A stretch of DNA of 6,604 nucleotides from Desulfobulbaceae bacterium. GTDB lineage: Bacteria; Desulfobacterota; Desulfobulbia; Desulfobulbales; Desulfobulbaceae. The DNA lies in contig JALVAI010000371.1 of the NCBI GenBank assembly GCA_027011235.1, positions 1 through 6,604 on the forward strand. Reading direction: 5' to 3'. The position numbers were made by a program, and so were the translations under genes. Shown in pieces: positions 1-5,317 of this stretch (the stretch's first letter is position 1; each line of letters opens with the position of its first letter). The notes beneath the pieces were generated by a model. That model did no database searches. It was not told where the DNA came from and was given only the letters and a program-made list of their open reading frames with translations.

Positions 1-463
1 GCTCATCCGATTTGATATCAACCTTGACAGGCAGGATTACTTCCTGCTCGGTCCGTACCAGGCGAAAATTTTTTGGATACTGCTCCTCAAAGGTTGTTGT
101 CAGGGATCCGCAGATGATATTGGCAATCTCACCATACGAGTCTTCCAGCTCTTCGGTGTACTCCTCCTCGCTGATGACACTTTCCAGCTCGGAATCGGGC
201 AGCATGATCAGGGTGCCGCCGATACGGATGGCATCACGGATAGGAACGATCATGCAGCCCCGGCCTTCCAGGTCACCTTCGAGCTGAACATGGGCAAGCA
301 CGGACTTGCCGGCAGGCTCGGAAAAAAAGTCCTCCTTGGAGAGGACCCTTGTCTCCGGTTCCGCAAATGTCATGGCCTTGCCAAGCAGCGCGGAAACCTC
401 TTCCTGCATCCGCTCACGGCAGGCGGCCATTATCTTGTCAAGACGTTCCTTTTTTTTGTTCAT
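1..463 (-). CDS. CheC/CheX-type phosphatase-like protein, C-terminus beyond the window
   Basis: The reading frame opens at the ATG at 461-463 and is still open at the left edge, giving 154 codons. An in-frame stop lies nine codons upstream of the ATG. No convincing Shine-Dalgarno precedes it, so the start is only moderately sure. The N-terminus is a charged helix (MNKKKERLDKIMAACRERMQ). A glycine-rich segment with IRIGGTLIML follows at about 79-88, then an acidic stretch (about 90-108) and the helix YGEIANIICGSL at 110-121. Glu112 and Asn115 form the E-x-x-N pair that in the CheC/CheX/FliY family acts on CheY-P. The acidic and GTLIML parts recall CheC/FliY-type domains more than the two shorter CheX-like proteins nearby. 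The role as a CheY-P phosphatase or switch-associated adaptor is inferred. It lies downstream of the cheY-cheX genes on the same strand but has its own candidate promoter. A fused C-terminal domain outside the window cannot be excluded. Confidence 0.8.
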   Translation of the reverse strand, partial: MNKKKERLDKIMAACRERMQEEVSALLGKAMTFAEPETRVLSKEDFFSEPAGKSVLAHVQLEGDLEGRGCMIVPIRDAIRIGGTLIMLPDSELESVISEEEYTEELEDSYGEIANIICGSLTTTFEEQYPKNFRLVRTEQEVILPVKVDIKSDE

Positions 464-499
464 GAAAAATCGAGAGAAAAAGAGAATTACTCACCGGCG

Positions 500-528
500 A
501 TAATATCGTAAAAATATATTTTTTTCAA
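500..528 (-). promoter_or_regulatory. Sigma70-type promoter for the 1-463 gene
   Basis: On the minus strand, TTGAAA (528-523) and TATTAT (505-500) are separated by exactly 17 bases, each matching its consensus hexamer at five of six positions. Initiation would fall near 493, giving a leader of about 30 bases before the ATG at 463. The surrounding DNA is very AT-rich. This is a consensus match only, and AT-rich spacers produce such matches by chance. The -35 box directly abuts the palindrome at 530-657. Confidence 0.55.
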
Positions 529-529
529 A

Positions 530-657
530 GATGGTTAAGTAAAAACATAGAGATACACGAAGTAGTGTTCTGGGACGGGTCTCAACTATACAGGTAGTAT
601 GTTGTGAGTCACCCCGGGACACACGACGCAGTAGATCGAAGTTTTTACGACGCCATC
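530..657. repeat. 128-bp imperfect palindrome (fold-back element)
   Basis: The two ends are inverted copies. GATGG (530-534) matches CCATC (653-657), and GTAAAAAC (539-546) matches GTTTTTAC (641-648), with further scattered matches inward. The tip is almost perfect: CAAC-T-ATAC (583-591) pairs with GTATGTTG (597-604) around the 5-base loop AGGTA, with one T bulged. Each arm is about 60 bases. There is no reading frame of note inside and no T-tract to make it an intrinsic terminator. The form fits a decayed dispersed palindromic or MITE-like element, or a structured RNA; which one cannot be decided here. Confidence 0.6.
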
Positions 658-781
658 ACCGGTTTCGGCGCCTTCTCCTGTATCGTCAGATAATCTTTCC
701 TTCTTTAGCAACACCTTTATGCAGGGAAAAACAAAGAAGGCCCCAAGGCAGACAATACATCCTGCCGTTTCCGTACAGATG
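658..781. other. Intergenic remainder downstream of cheX, no gene seen
   Basis: With the promoter and palindrome to its left, this fills the 318-bp gap between the third phosphatase-like gene and the cheX-like gene ending at 782. I see no coding potential of its own; the frames crossing it are extensions of shadows. On the minus strand, GGCAG and CTGCC (about 758-777) could form a five-pair stem, but the T-rich stretch lies more than ten bases beyond it. It is therefore a poor terminator candidate. Confidence 0.4.
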
Positions 782-1243
782 CTAATGAAGTACGTATTTC
801 AATTCAATGCCAAAGTCACCTACCGGCGAGGCAAAGGGCACAATAAACCTGGAAACGCCCGCCTGGCCCGAGGTGCGGACGGCTTTACCAAGGACCGTGG
901 TCGGAATCGCCAGTTCAATGGCAATGTCATTTTCCGCAAGGGCAACCTTGAGGCCGCCGGCAACCATATTGGCGATCTCACCGATGGCATCCCTGACATC
1001 ATCATCAATTTCCGTCACCTCCATGCCCAGCATGGCGCCGGTTATTCCCAGGGCGGCCTTTTCCGGACAGTGTACGGCCAACACACCCTGGAGATCACCG
1101 GCCAGTCCTATCATACTGGTCAGGTTGGAATCAATGCCATCGTCTTGTCCCTTGAGAGGTTCTCCAGGGTTGATGTCGATAAAGATCATGGTGGAGAAAA
1201 CTTCAAGAGTGGCGTCGGTTATATAGCGTTCAATAGGGGGCAC
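782..1243 (-). CDS. cheX: CheX-like CheY-P phosphatase (second copy)
   Basis: This is a 153-residue, single-domain protein of usual CheX length. It starts at the GTG at 1241-1243, with AGGA (1250-1253) six bases upstream. The order of elements fits CheX: an N-terminal amphipathic helix (PIERYITDATLEVFSTM), a strand-rich middle with GVLAVH at 53-58, the signature helix RDAIGEIANMVAGG at 84-97, and a C-terminal strand pair ending in GIELKYVL. Glu89 and Asn92 are the E-x-x-N residues that position water for CheY-P dephosphorylation in the family. The protein is cytoplasmic, with no signal peptide or membrane segment. It is clearly a paralogue of the next gene upstream, sharing GMLAVH/GVLAVH, LGM(D/E)V, a D-(V)-DA(V/I)GEIANM core and the PF(T/A)(A/S)P(A/V)G(N/D)F ending. 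It sits 78 bases after that gene and is probably cotranscribed with it and cheY. The partner CheY is inferred from context. Confidence 0.85.
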   Translation of the reverse strand: MPPIERYITDATLEVFSTMIFIDINPGEPLKGQDDGIDSNLTSMIGLAGDLQGVLAVHCPEKAALGITGAMLGMEVTEIDDDVRDAIGEIANMVAGGLKVALAENDIAIELAIPTTVLGKAVRTSGQAGVSRFIVPFASPVGDFGIELKYVLH

Positions 1244-1321
1244 GTCTTGTCCTGATACTGTAGATTATTAACTGATTCTTCCTGATATTTGACGGAGCTG
1301 CTGGAACCAGAATAAATCCGG

Positions 1322-1789
1322 CTACGGCTCGAGCTCCAGTTCCACATAAAAATTACCGGCCGGAGCGGTAAAGGGAATAACAATCTGCTGCAGATCGCTG
1401 TCAGCCAGAAAGGTATACTCCTCTCCGGAGATGGTCGAAGGCAGGGAAAGCTGGATATCATATCCCCTGTCGGTCAACAGGGTTTTCACATTGCCGCCGA
1501 GCATATTGGCGATTTCACCGACCGCGTCCTGGACATCTTCATTGATTTCATTGACATCCATGCCAAGAAAAGAGGTTGTTATCGCCAGGGCAAGTTCATT
1601 GGGAAAATGAACGGCAAGCATGCCCTTGTGCGTACCGGCCAGCCCGACCATGCCGGTAATGGAATCCTTGATGACGCCAAGCTCATTGGACGGCTCGCCC
1701 TCCTGATCAACGTCCATCATAACCATGCCGGTAAATATCTCCTTCGTGGCATCGATGACCTTTGGAATAATATCAGAAAAATCCCCCAC
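1322..1789 (-). CDS. cheX: CheX-like CheY-P phosphatase (first copy)
   Basis: I chose the GTG at 1787-1789 because GGAGG (1797-1801) lies seven bases upstream and because the N-terminus then aligns with the paralogue at 782-1243. A TTG at 1838-1840 would add 17 unlikely residues encoded inside a hairpin. The product has 155 residues: helix DIIPKVIDATKEIFTGM (6-22), a central strand with GMLAVHFP (56-63), LGMDVNEI (75-82), the signature helix VQDAVGEIANMLGGN (86-100), and a C-terminal strand pair ending VIPFTAPAGNFYVELELEP. Glu92 and Asn95 are the E-x-x-N pair of CheX phosphatases, which remove the phosphoryl group from CheY-P. It follows cheY by 116 bases on the same strand, and that gap contains a strong hairpin just before the ribosome binding site. 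The name rests on motif and context; which CheY it serves is not shown. Confidence 0.87.
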   Translation of the reverse strand: MGDFSDIIPKVIDATKEIFTGMVMMDVDQEGEPSNELGVIKDSITGMVGLAGTHKGMLAVHFPNELALAITTSFLGMDVNEINEDVQDAVGEIANMLGGNVKTLLTDRGYDIQLSLPSTISGEEYTFLADSDLQQIVIPFTAPAGNFYVELELEP

Positions 1790-1810
1790 TCCGCTTCCTC
1801 CAAATTCAGT

Positions 1811-1837
1811 TCGCCGGACGGAATATCCGCCCGGCGA
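1811..1837 (-). promoter_or_regulatory. Stable intercistronic hairpin before cheX
   Basis: In the minus-strand transcript the arms 1826-1837 and 1811-1822 pair over 12 positions (eleven Watson-Crick, one G-U) around a 3-base loop (1823-1825). The base is GC-rich (TCGCCGG with CCGGCGA). It ends nine bases before the GGAGG of the cheX gene. No U-tract follows, so it is not a typical intrinsic terminator. A role in mRNA processing, in stability between cheY and cheX, or in translation is possible but inferred. Confidence 0.5.
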
Positions 1838-1905
1838 CAAGGTGTTGGACTGTTACAACCAGCTCAATTCCGCGCCGGCAGGAACCTTCGCATACAAGGA
1901 TTTTT

Positions 1906-2277
1906 TTACATAAAAGGGCCAAGCACCTCATTGACCTTGTCCGGAGTAAAAGGTTTTTTGAGCGCGCCGACCGCGCCAAGGCTCTTGGCCTCGCCGATAA
2001 TATCATCGCCGGTCTCCGTTGAGATCATAAAGACAGGGATGTCCTTGATTCCGTCCCGACCGCTCTTTTCCCGTAAAAATTCAATCCCGTTCATGTTCGG
2101 CATATTGATATCGCTCAAAACAATATCCACGGCTTCCTTTTCCAGAACCTCCAGAGCTTCCAGGCCATCACCAGCCTCGAAAATATCTCCGAAATCCAGG
2201 CCGGCCTGACGAAGCGAACGAGTGACAATTTTCCGCATGGTACTTGAATCATCAACGAGTAACACATTTTTTGCCAT
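1906..2277 (-). CDS. cheY: CheY-like single-domain response regulator
   Basis: The ATG at 2275-2277 is preceded by GGAGG (2285-2289) at seven bases. It gives 123 residues, the normal size of a lone receiver domain. A longer frame to 2418 has no ribosome binding site and no receiver homology before this Met. Receiver landmarks are all visible: acidic pair Asp9-Asp10, phosphoacceptor Asp56 in LSDINMPNMNG (54-64), the conserved hydroxyl residue Ser86 in MISTE, and Lys108 in KKPF (107-110). There is no output domain, so it should work by binding a partner, such as the flagellar switch or another chemotaxis protein, when phosphorylated by a CheA-type kinase not seen here. The position of the switching aromatic (Tyr106 in E. 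coli CheY) appears to be Ala105. It is the first gene of the leftward set, followed by two CheX-like phosphatases likely to act on it. Assignment to the flagellar rather than another Che pathway is inferred from the neighbouring rod genes. Confidence 0.93.
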   Translation of the reverse strand: MAKNVLLVDDSSTMRKIVTRSLRQAGLDFGDIFEAGDGLEALEVLEKEAVDIVLSDINMPNMNGIEFLREKSGRDGIKDIPVFMISTETGDDIIGEAKSLGAVGALKKPFTPDKVNEVLGPFM

Positions 2278-2335
2278 TGGAATTCCTCCATTATATTTGA
2301 CTACATTCTTTTCAATCCATTGGCTTGCACCCCAG

Positions 2336-2347
2336 GGCAATATTGCC
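2336..2347. repeat. Perfect 12-bp palindrome upstream of cheY
   Basis: GGCAATATTGCC is a perfect dyad lying about 47 bases before the cheY Shine-Dalgarno. Its size and place suit an operator for a dimeric regulator, but no regulator is identified and short palindromes occur by chance. Confidence 0.3.
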
Positions 2348-2374
2348 AACACAGATGAAAGCCTTTTCATTTTC

Positions 2375-2526
2375 ATTAAAGGGTGCCTTGAAAAATTAAA
2401 ATTTTCGTTCGAGGTCAAGAAACAGAAAAATCAAAATCGCAGTATATTAGATACATGCGAGTATTTTACATTTTTCTGTTACCCTGAGATCGGGCGAAAA
2501 GGCAATTTTTCAAGGTGGCCTAAAAT
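2375..2526. repeat. About 150-bp imperfect palindrome (fold-back element)
   Basis: Several perfect inverted blocks nest in order. CCTTGAAAAATT (2386-2397) matches 2504-2515, TTTTCG (2402-2407) matches 2495-2500, AACAGAAAAAT (2421-2431) matches 2470-2480, and AAAA (2433-2436) matches 2464-2467. TCGCA (2437-2441) matches 2456-2460, and GTAT (2442-2445) matches 2451-2454. The loop is ATTAG (2446-2450), and A2455 is bulged. Weaker pairing continues outward (2375-2382 with 2519-2526). About 42 of 60 bases per core arm pair. It could extrude as a cruciform in DNA or form a long hairpin in RNA. It encodes no plausible protein and lacks a T-tract next to the stem. Confidence 0.65.
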
Positions 2527-2548
2527 CATTCTATCAATTTGCTGATAA
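2521..2548 (+). promoter_or_regulatory. Sigma28 (FliA)-like promoter candidate
   Basis: TAAA (2521-2524) and GCTGATAA (2541-2548) are 16 bases apart. The enterobacterial flagellar sigma28 consensus is TAAA-N15-GCCGATAA, so the -10 matches seven of eight positions and the spacer is one base long; shifting the -35 to AAAA (2522-2525) restores 15. It points toward the TPR-flgBC-fliE genes and would give a leader of about 210 bases. It is a motif match only. Early rod genes in many bacteria use sigma54 instead, and no sigma54 site was found. Confidence 0.35.
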
Positions 2549-2601
2549 CGAAAGCAAGTTTTGGCCTAAAAAAAGATTATTTTTTTTGCCGACATTTTCC
2601 G

Positions 2602-2616
2602 TGGCACCAAGTGCCA
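2602..2616. repeat. Perfect inverted repeat TGGCAC-CAA-GTGCCA
   Basis: Two 6-base arms are separated by three bases, about 55 bases downstream of the sigma28-like candidate and about 150 bases before the TPR gene start. Runs of A follow on the plus strand, so it is not a terminator in that direction, and on the minus strand the T-run precedes it. A protein-binding dyad is possible. Confidence 0.35.
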
Positions 2617-2764
2617 AAAAACCGTCTCAACTTTATCTGTTCAACATCATAACCATTCCCATGACAGAAATATCATTTCTTATTTCATTTCAATGAAATA
2701 CATGAACAATATCTGCATGGAATAATAATTGCTTAATCAAGAAGAAACCAAAATCGAATTGGAC

Positions 2765-5224
2765 ATGCTGATAAAAAATGCCAAAATACTGCCACTTGTT
2801 ATCCTCCTGCTTACCCTGCCCTTGCTGCAGCAGACAAGGGCAGGTTCGGCAATACTGCGCCAGGTGTCAAAAACAACAGAACGGGGCAAGATGCAAATCT
2901 TTCTCCGTCTCTCTTCCCTGCCCGCCTACAAGCTTGAAACCCTGGAAAAACGTGTTGACCTGGCGCTAACCGATACTGTAGCGGCCAAATCGTTCAAACC
3001 ACTTGCCGGGGACGACAAGATGATTCGGATGGTTACCGGCAAACAGGCCGGAAACCTGTTGCTCTCCTTTTATTTTCGGTACCCGCCCCAGCATGTCAGG
3101 GTAAAAAAAATTATTGAAACAGCATCGATCATGCTGGACATCCAGCTCGGCAATCCTCTGTCTGCCCGATATCCTGATCTTTCCGCAGGTCTGCACGGGT
3201 TGACACTTCTCAACAGGGAAGAAGTCGACTTCACCAATCCTGTTTATGCCTCTTACTACGGTACGGATTGGAAATTCTTTATCAGAACCTATGAATCTCC
3301 GGTCGTTATCCGCCCGCATTTTCGCTACTCCCTGCCACCATTTCCCCTGGCGGCATCTATTGAGCCGGCCACGGCAACGGCTGCCTGGCTTGGCAAGGAA
3401 AATATCATCCTGAGCAGACACCAGGCATGGCAACAGATAGCGGAGAATCTGAAACTGCAGTTGGAAAAAGAGGTAAACGAAGCCTTCCGCAAACGGCAAC
3501 TGCTCACCTATGGAGAATGTCTTGTCCGTGCCAACATGTATGAAGAGCCCTACAAACTCCTCCAGCAGATCAGCCTCACCTATCCGGACACCAGCCTTGC
3601 CACCTATGCCAACATTCTCTTTGTCTATGTGCTGGCCCGGCACGAGGACCCCTATCTCGCTGCTATCGAGATAAAAAAACAACAGAAAAAACTGCAGAAA
3701 AACAATCCACTGCTTCCCTACATCAATATTTTCCAGGCCGAACTCGCCCTGGAAACTGACCACCCGAAACGGGCCGCTACCATACTGGCCAGGGATGATA
3801 TTGCCTACCCGGAAAATGCGGACCTGTTGCGCCTTCTCCGACAGGCGGACACCTATTTTGGGACCAATGATACCATCAAGGCATTGATCGCCTACAACAA
3901 CATTGACCAAAAGGCATCGATCATTGGGACACATCCCCGGTCGCTGGCCCAGTATGCAGATACCTTATACACCCATCAGCGATACGCAAAAGCGGTAAAA
4001 ACCTATCAAGCCCTGGTCCAGCTGATCAACGGCACCGAGCTCCAGCCCCAGGCCATGTTCCGGCTGGCCATGGCCAGGCTGCATAAGGGGGAAAAATGGA
4101 CAAAAACAGTGCCCCAGTTCAGTCAGATCCAAAATGCCTTTCCAGGTTCGGAGGGAGACTTTCGGGCCCGCCTGAAAATAAACGATCTGAAATTTCTGCA
4201 CCAGGTTATAACGGCTGCTCGGGCCGCGGAGATTTACGGACAAACCGGCAAGGTGGCCAATAAAAAACAGCTACGGGAAGAGGCCCTTGTCAAGCAGGCA
4301 ATGGTTCAGGCCCTTGCCGGCAACCACGAAACATCCATTTCCCTGGCCATGAAGGTCCTGCGTGATTTCCGGTACGGCAGCCTGACAACGGAAACAGAGG
4401 CCCTGATTGTCTCCCAGTTGCCGGCGGTACTGAAAAAGATGACCAAAAACAGGCGATATATTGACGCCCTTGTCCTTGCCAAACAGAATCGAAAATTTTT
4501 TGCCCGCGGCTGGCTGGGAATCGACCTGTTATTTGACCTTGCGCACGCCTATGAACAGCTTGGCGCCTATGACCGCGCCGGCCGGGTCTATCAATACATC
4601 CTTGATGTTGCCACGGGAAAAGACCAGGAAAGGGCCTATGTCCCCATGATCAGGGCCTTGTATAACTCCGGCCGCTATGACCTGGTGGAAGATTATGGAG
4701 ATCAGTATTTTTCCCGCTTTCCGGACAGCCCGGCCAAAGCCGAAGTGTACCTTTTGCGGGTCAAGGCATTGCAGGCCGCTGGCGAGACCGAGGCCGCCGT
4801 TCGTCTGCTGGAAAAACCGGACAGGCCATCGAACCTGGAGATAGAAAAAACCGCTGCCCGTATCTTTTTTCATCTCAACCGGTGGCACAAGGTTATCTCA
4901 CTGTTAGAAGGGAAAAAACTTTCTTCCTGGACAGGAGGCGAACGTGACTACCTGCTGGCCGAATCACTGTTTCAAAGCAAACAATACGAAAAAGCCATTC
5001 CGGTTTTCCGCCGTCTTGTCGAAGAAGTGCCCTATGGCGACCAGGCCATGTTTCGGCTGGCGGAGATTTACGAAAAAACCGGCAAACCGAACAAGGCCCT
5101 TAACCAGTTCAAACAACTGGCCGAAAAAGGAAAGGACAGCCGCTGGAAAAAACTTGCCGAAGAAGAGATTAAAATAATCCAGCTTAATCAGGACAGGACA
5201 GGCAGCCTGCAAAGCCTGGAGTAA
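2765..5224 (+). CDS. Exported TPR-repeat protein with AMIN-like N-terminal region
   Basis: The ATG at 2765 gives 819 residues and places a classic signal peptide at the start: LIKNAK, then the hydrophobic ILPLVILLLTLPLL, then QQTRA with likely cleavage after Ala26. A TTG at 2729 would add 12 polar residues and is less likely. Residues about 28-130 alternate short strands (KMQIFLRLSSL, NLLLSFYFRY, IMLDIQLG) in a pattern like an AMIN-type beta domain. A linker rich in aromatic residues and prolines covers about 150-215. From about 225 to the end the protein is helical with many TPR-like pairs, the clearest at about 395-428, 588-615, 623-655, 658-685 and 727-790 (for example LAESLFQSKQYEKAIPVFRRLV). 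There is no membrane anchor, so it is probably periplasmic. It is placed 93 bases ahead of flgB in the same direction, which suggests a part in flagellar assembly or motor structure. The architecture recalls Campylobacter PflA, but homology is not shown. Confidence 0.85.
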   Translation: MLIKNAKILPLVILLLTLPLLQQTRAGSAILRQVSKTTERGKMQIFLRLSSLPAYKLETLEKRVDLALTDTVAAKSFKPLAGDDKMIRMVTGKQAGNLLLSFYFRYPPQHVRVKKIIETASIMLDIQLGNPLSARYPDLSAGLHGLTLLNREEVDFTNPVYASYYGTDWKFFIRTYESPVVIRPHFRYSLPPFPLAASIEPATATAAWLGKENIILSRHQAWQQIAENLKLQLEKEVNEAFRKRQLLTYGECLVRANMYEEPYKLLQQISLTYPDTSLATYANILFVYVLARHEDPYLAAIEIKKQQKKLQKNNPLLPYINIFQAELALETDHPKRAATILARDDIAYPENADLLRLLRQADTYFGTNDTIKALIAYNNIDQKASIIGTHPRSLAQYADTLYTHQRYAKAVKTYQALVQLINGTELQPQAMFRLAMARLHKGEKWTKTVPQFSQIQNAFPGSEGDFRARLKINDLKFLHQVITAARAAEIYGQTGKVANKKQLREEALVKQAMVQALAGNHETSISLAMKVLRDFRYGSLTTETEALIVSQLPAVLKKMTKNRRYIDALVLAKQNRKFFARGWLGIDLLFDLAHAYEQLGAYDRAGRVYQYILDVATGKDQERAYVPMIRALYNSGRYDLVEDYGDQYFSRFPDSPAKAEVYLLRVKALQAAGETEAAVRLLEKPDRPSNLEIEKTAARIFFHLNRWHKVISLLEGKKLSSWTGGERDYLLAESLFQSKQYEKAIPVFRRLVEEVPYGDQAMFRLAEIYEKTGKPNKALNQFKQLAEKGKDSRWKKLAEEEIKIIQLNQDRTGSLQSLE

Positions 5225-5317
5225 AGGTCACAAAAAATACGTAAACTTCGTTGATTACCACAACCAGAAACAACACTGCCTTATGGTCCCTTCAAGACAA
5301 CGATTACGGAGGAACAG

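Larger units (their letters stand above)
2278..2764. other. AT-rich divergent intergenic region
   Basis: No gene is supported in these 487 bases between cheY (leftward) and the TPR gene (rightward). The frames that cross it are upstream extensions of real genes or chance frames. It should hold the promoters of both transcription units. Seen inside it are a long imperfect palindrome (2375-2526), perfect short inverted repeats at 2336-2347 and 2602-2616, a smaller one at 2687-2699 (ATTTCA-A-TGAAAT), and a sigma28-like candidate at 2521-2548. I found no convincing sigma70 promoter for cheY. Confidence 0.6.

Noticed and set aside
758..777. Terminator after the second cheX-like gene
   Set aside because: There are only five base pairs with a ten-base loop, and the T-rich stretch is too far downstream.
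719..1255. A 178-codon plus-strand frame over the second cheX-like gene
   Set aside because: It is antisense to a gene with a clear CheX motif and a ribosome binding site. Its own translation shows no family resemblance, and it spans the intergenic gap without a start signal.
1607..2209. A 200-codon plus-strand frame across cheX and cheY
   Set aside because: It crosses two well-supported minus-strand genes and the hairpin between them. There is no recognisable domain.
2290..2295. TATAAT on the minus strand just before the cheY ribosome site
   Set aside because: It touches the Shine-Dalgarno, so initiation would fall within or after it. The TTGAAA upstream is only 14 bases away.
2278..2418. 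N-terminal extension of CheY by 47 residues
   Set aside because: The extension runs through the promoter region and part of a palindrome, has no ribosome site, and would precede a receiver that normally begins within a few residues of its Met.
2549..2567. Sigma54-like site on the minus strand (GGCC...TTGC)
   Set aside because: The GG and GC elements are nine rather than ten bases apart, and the -24 half is a poor match.
2602..2616. Intrinsic terminator
   Set aside because: The T-run lies on the wrong side of the stem for either strand.
2966..3934. A 322-codon minus-strand frame inside the TPR gene
   Set aside because: It is a long antisense shadow. The plus-strand frame has a signal peptide and TPR pattern; the minus-strand translation is low-complexity and lacks a ribosome site.
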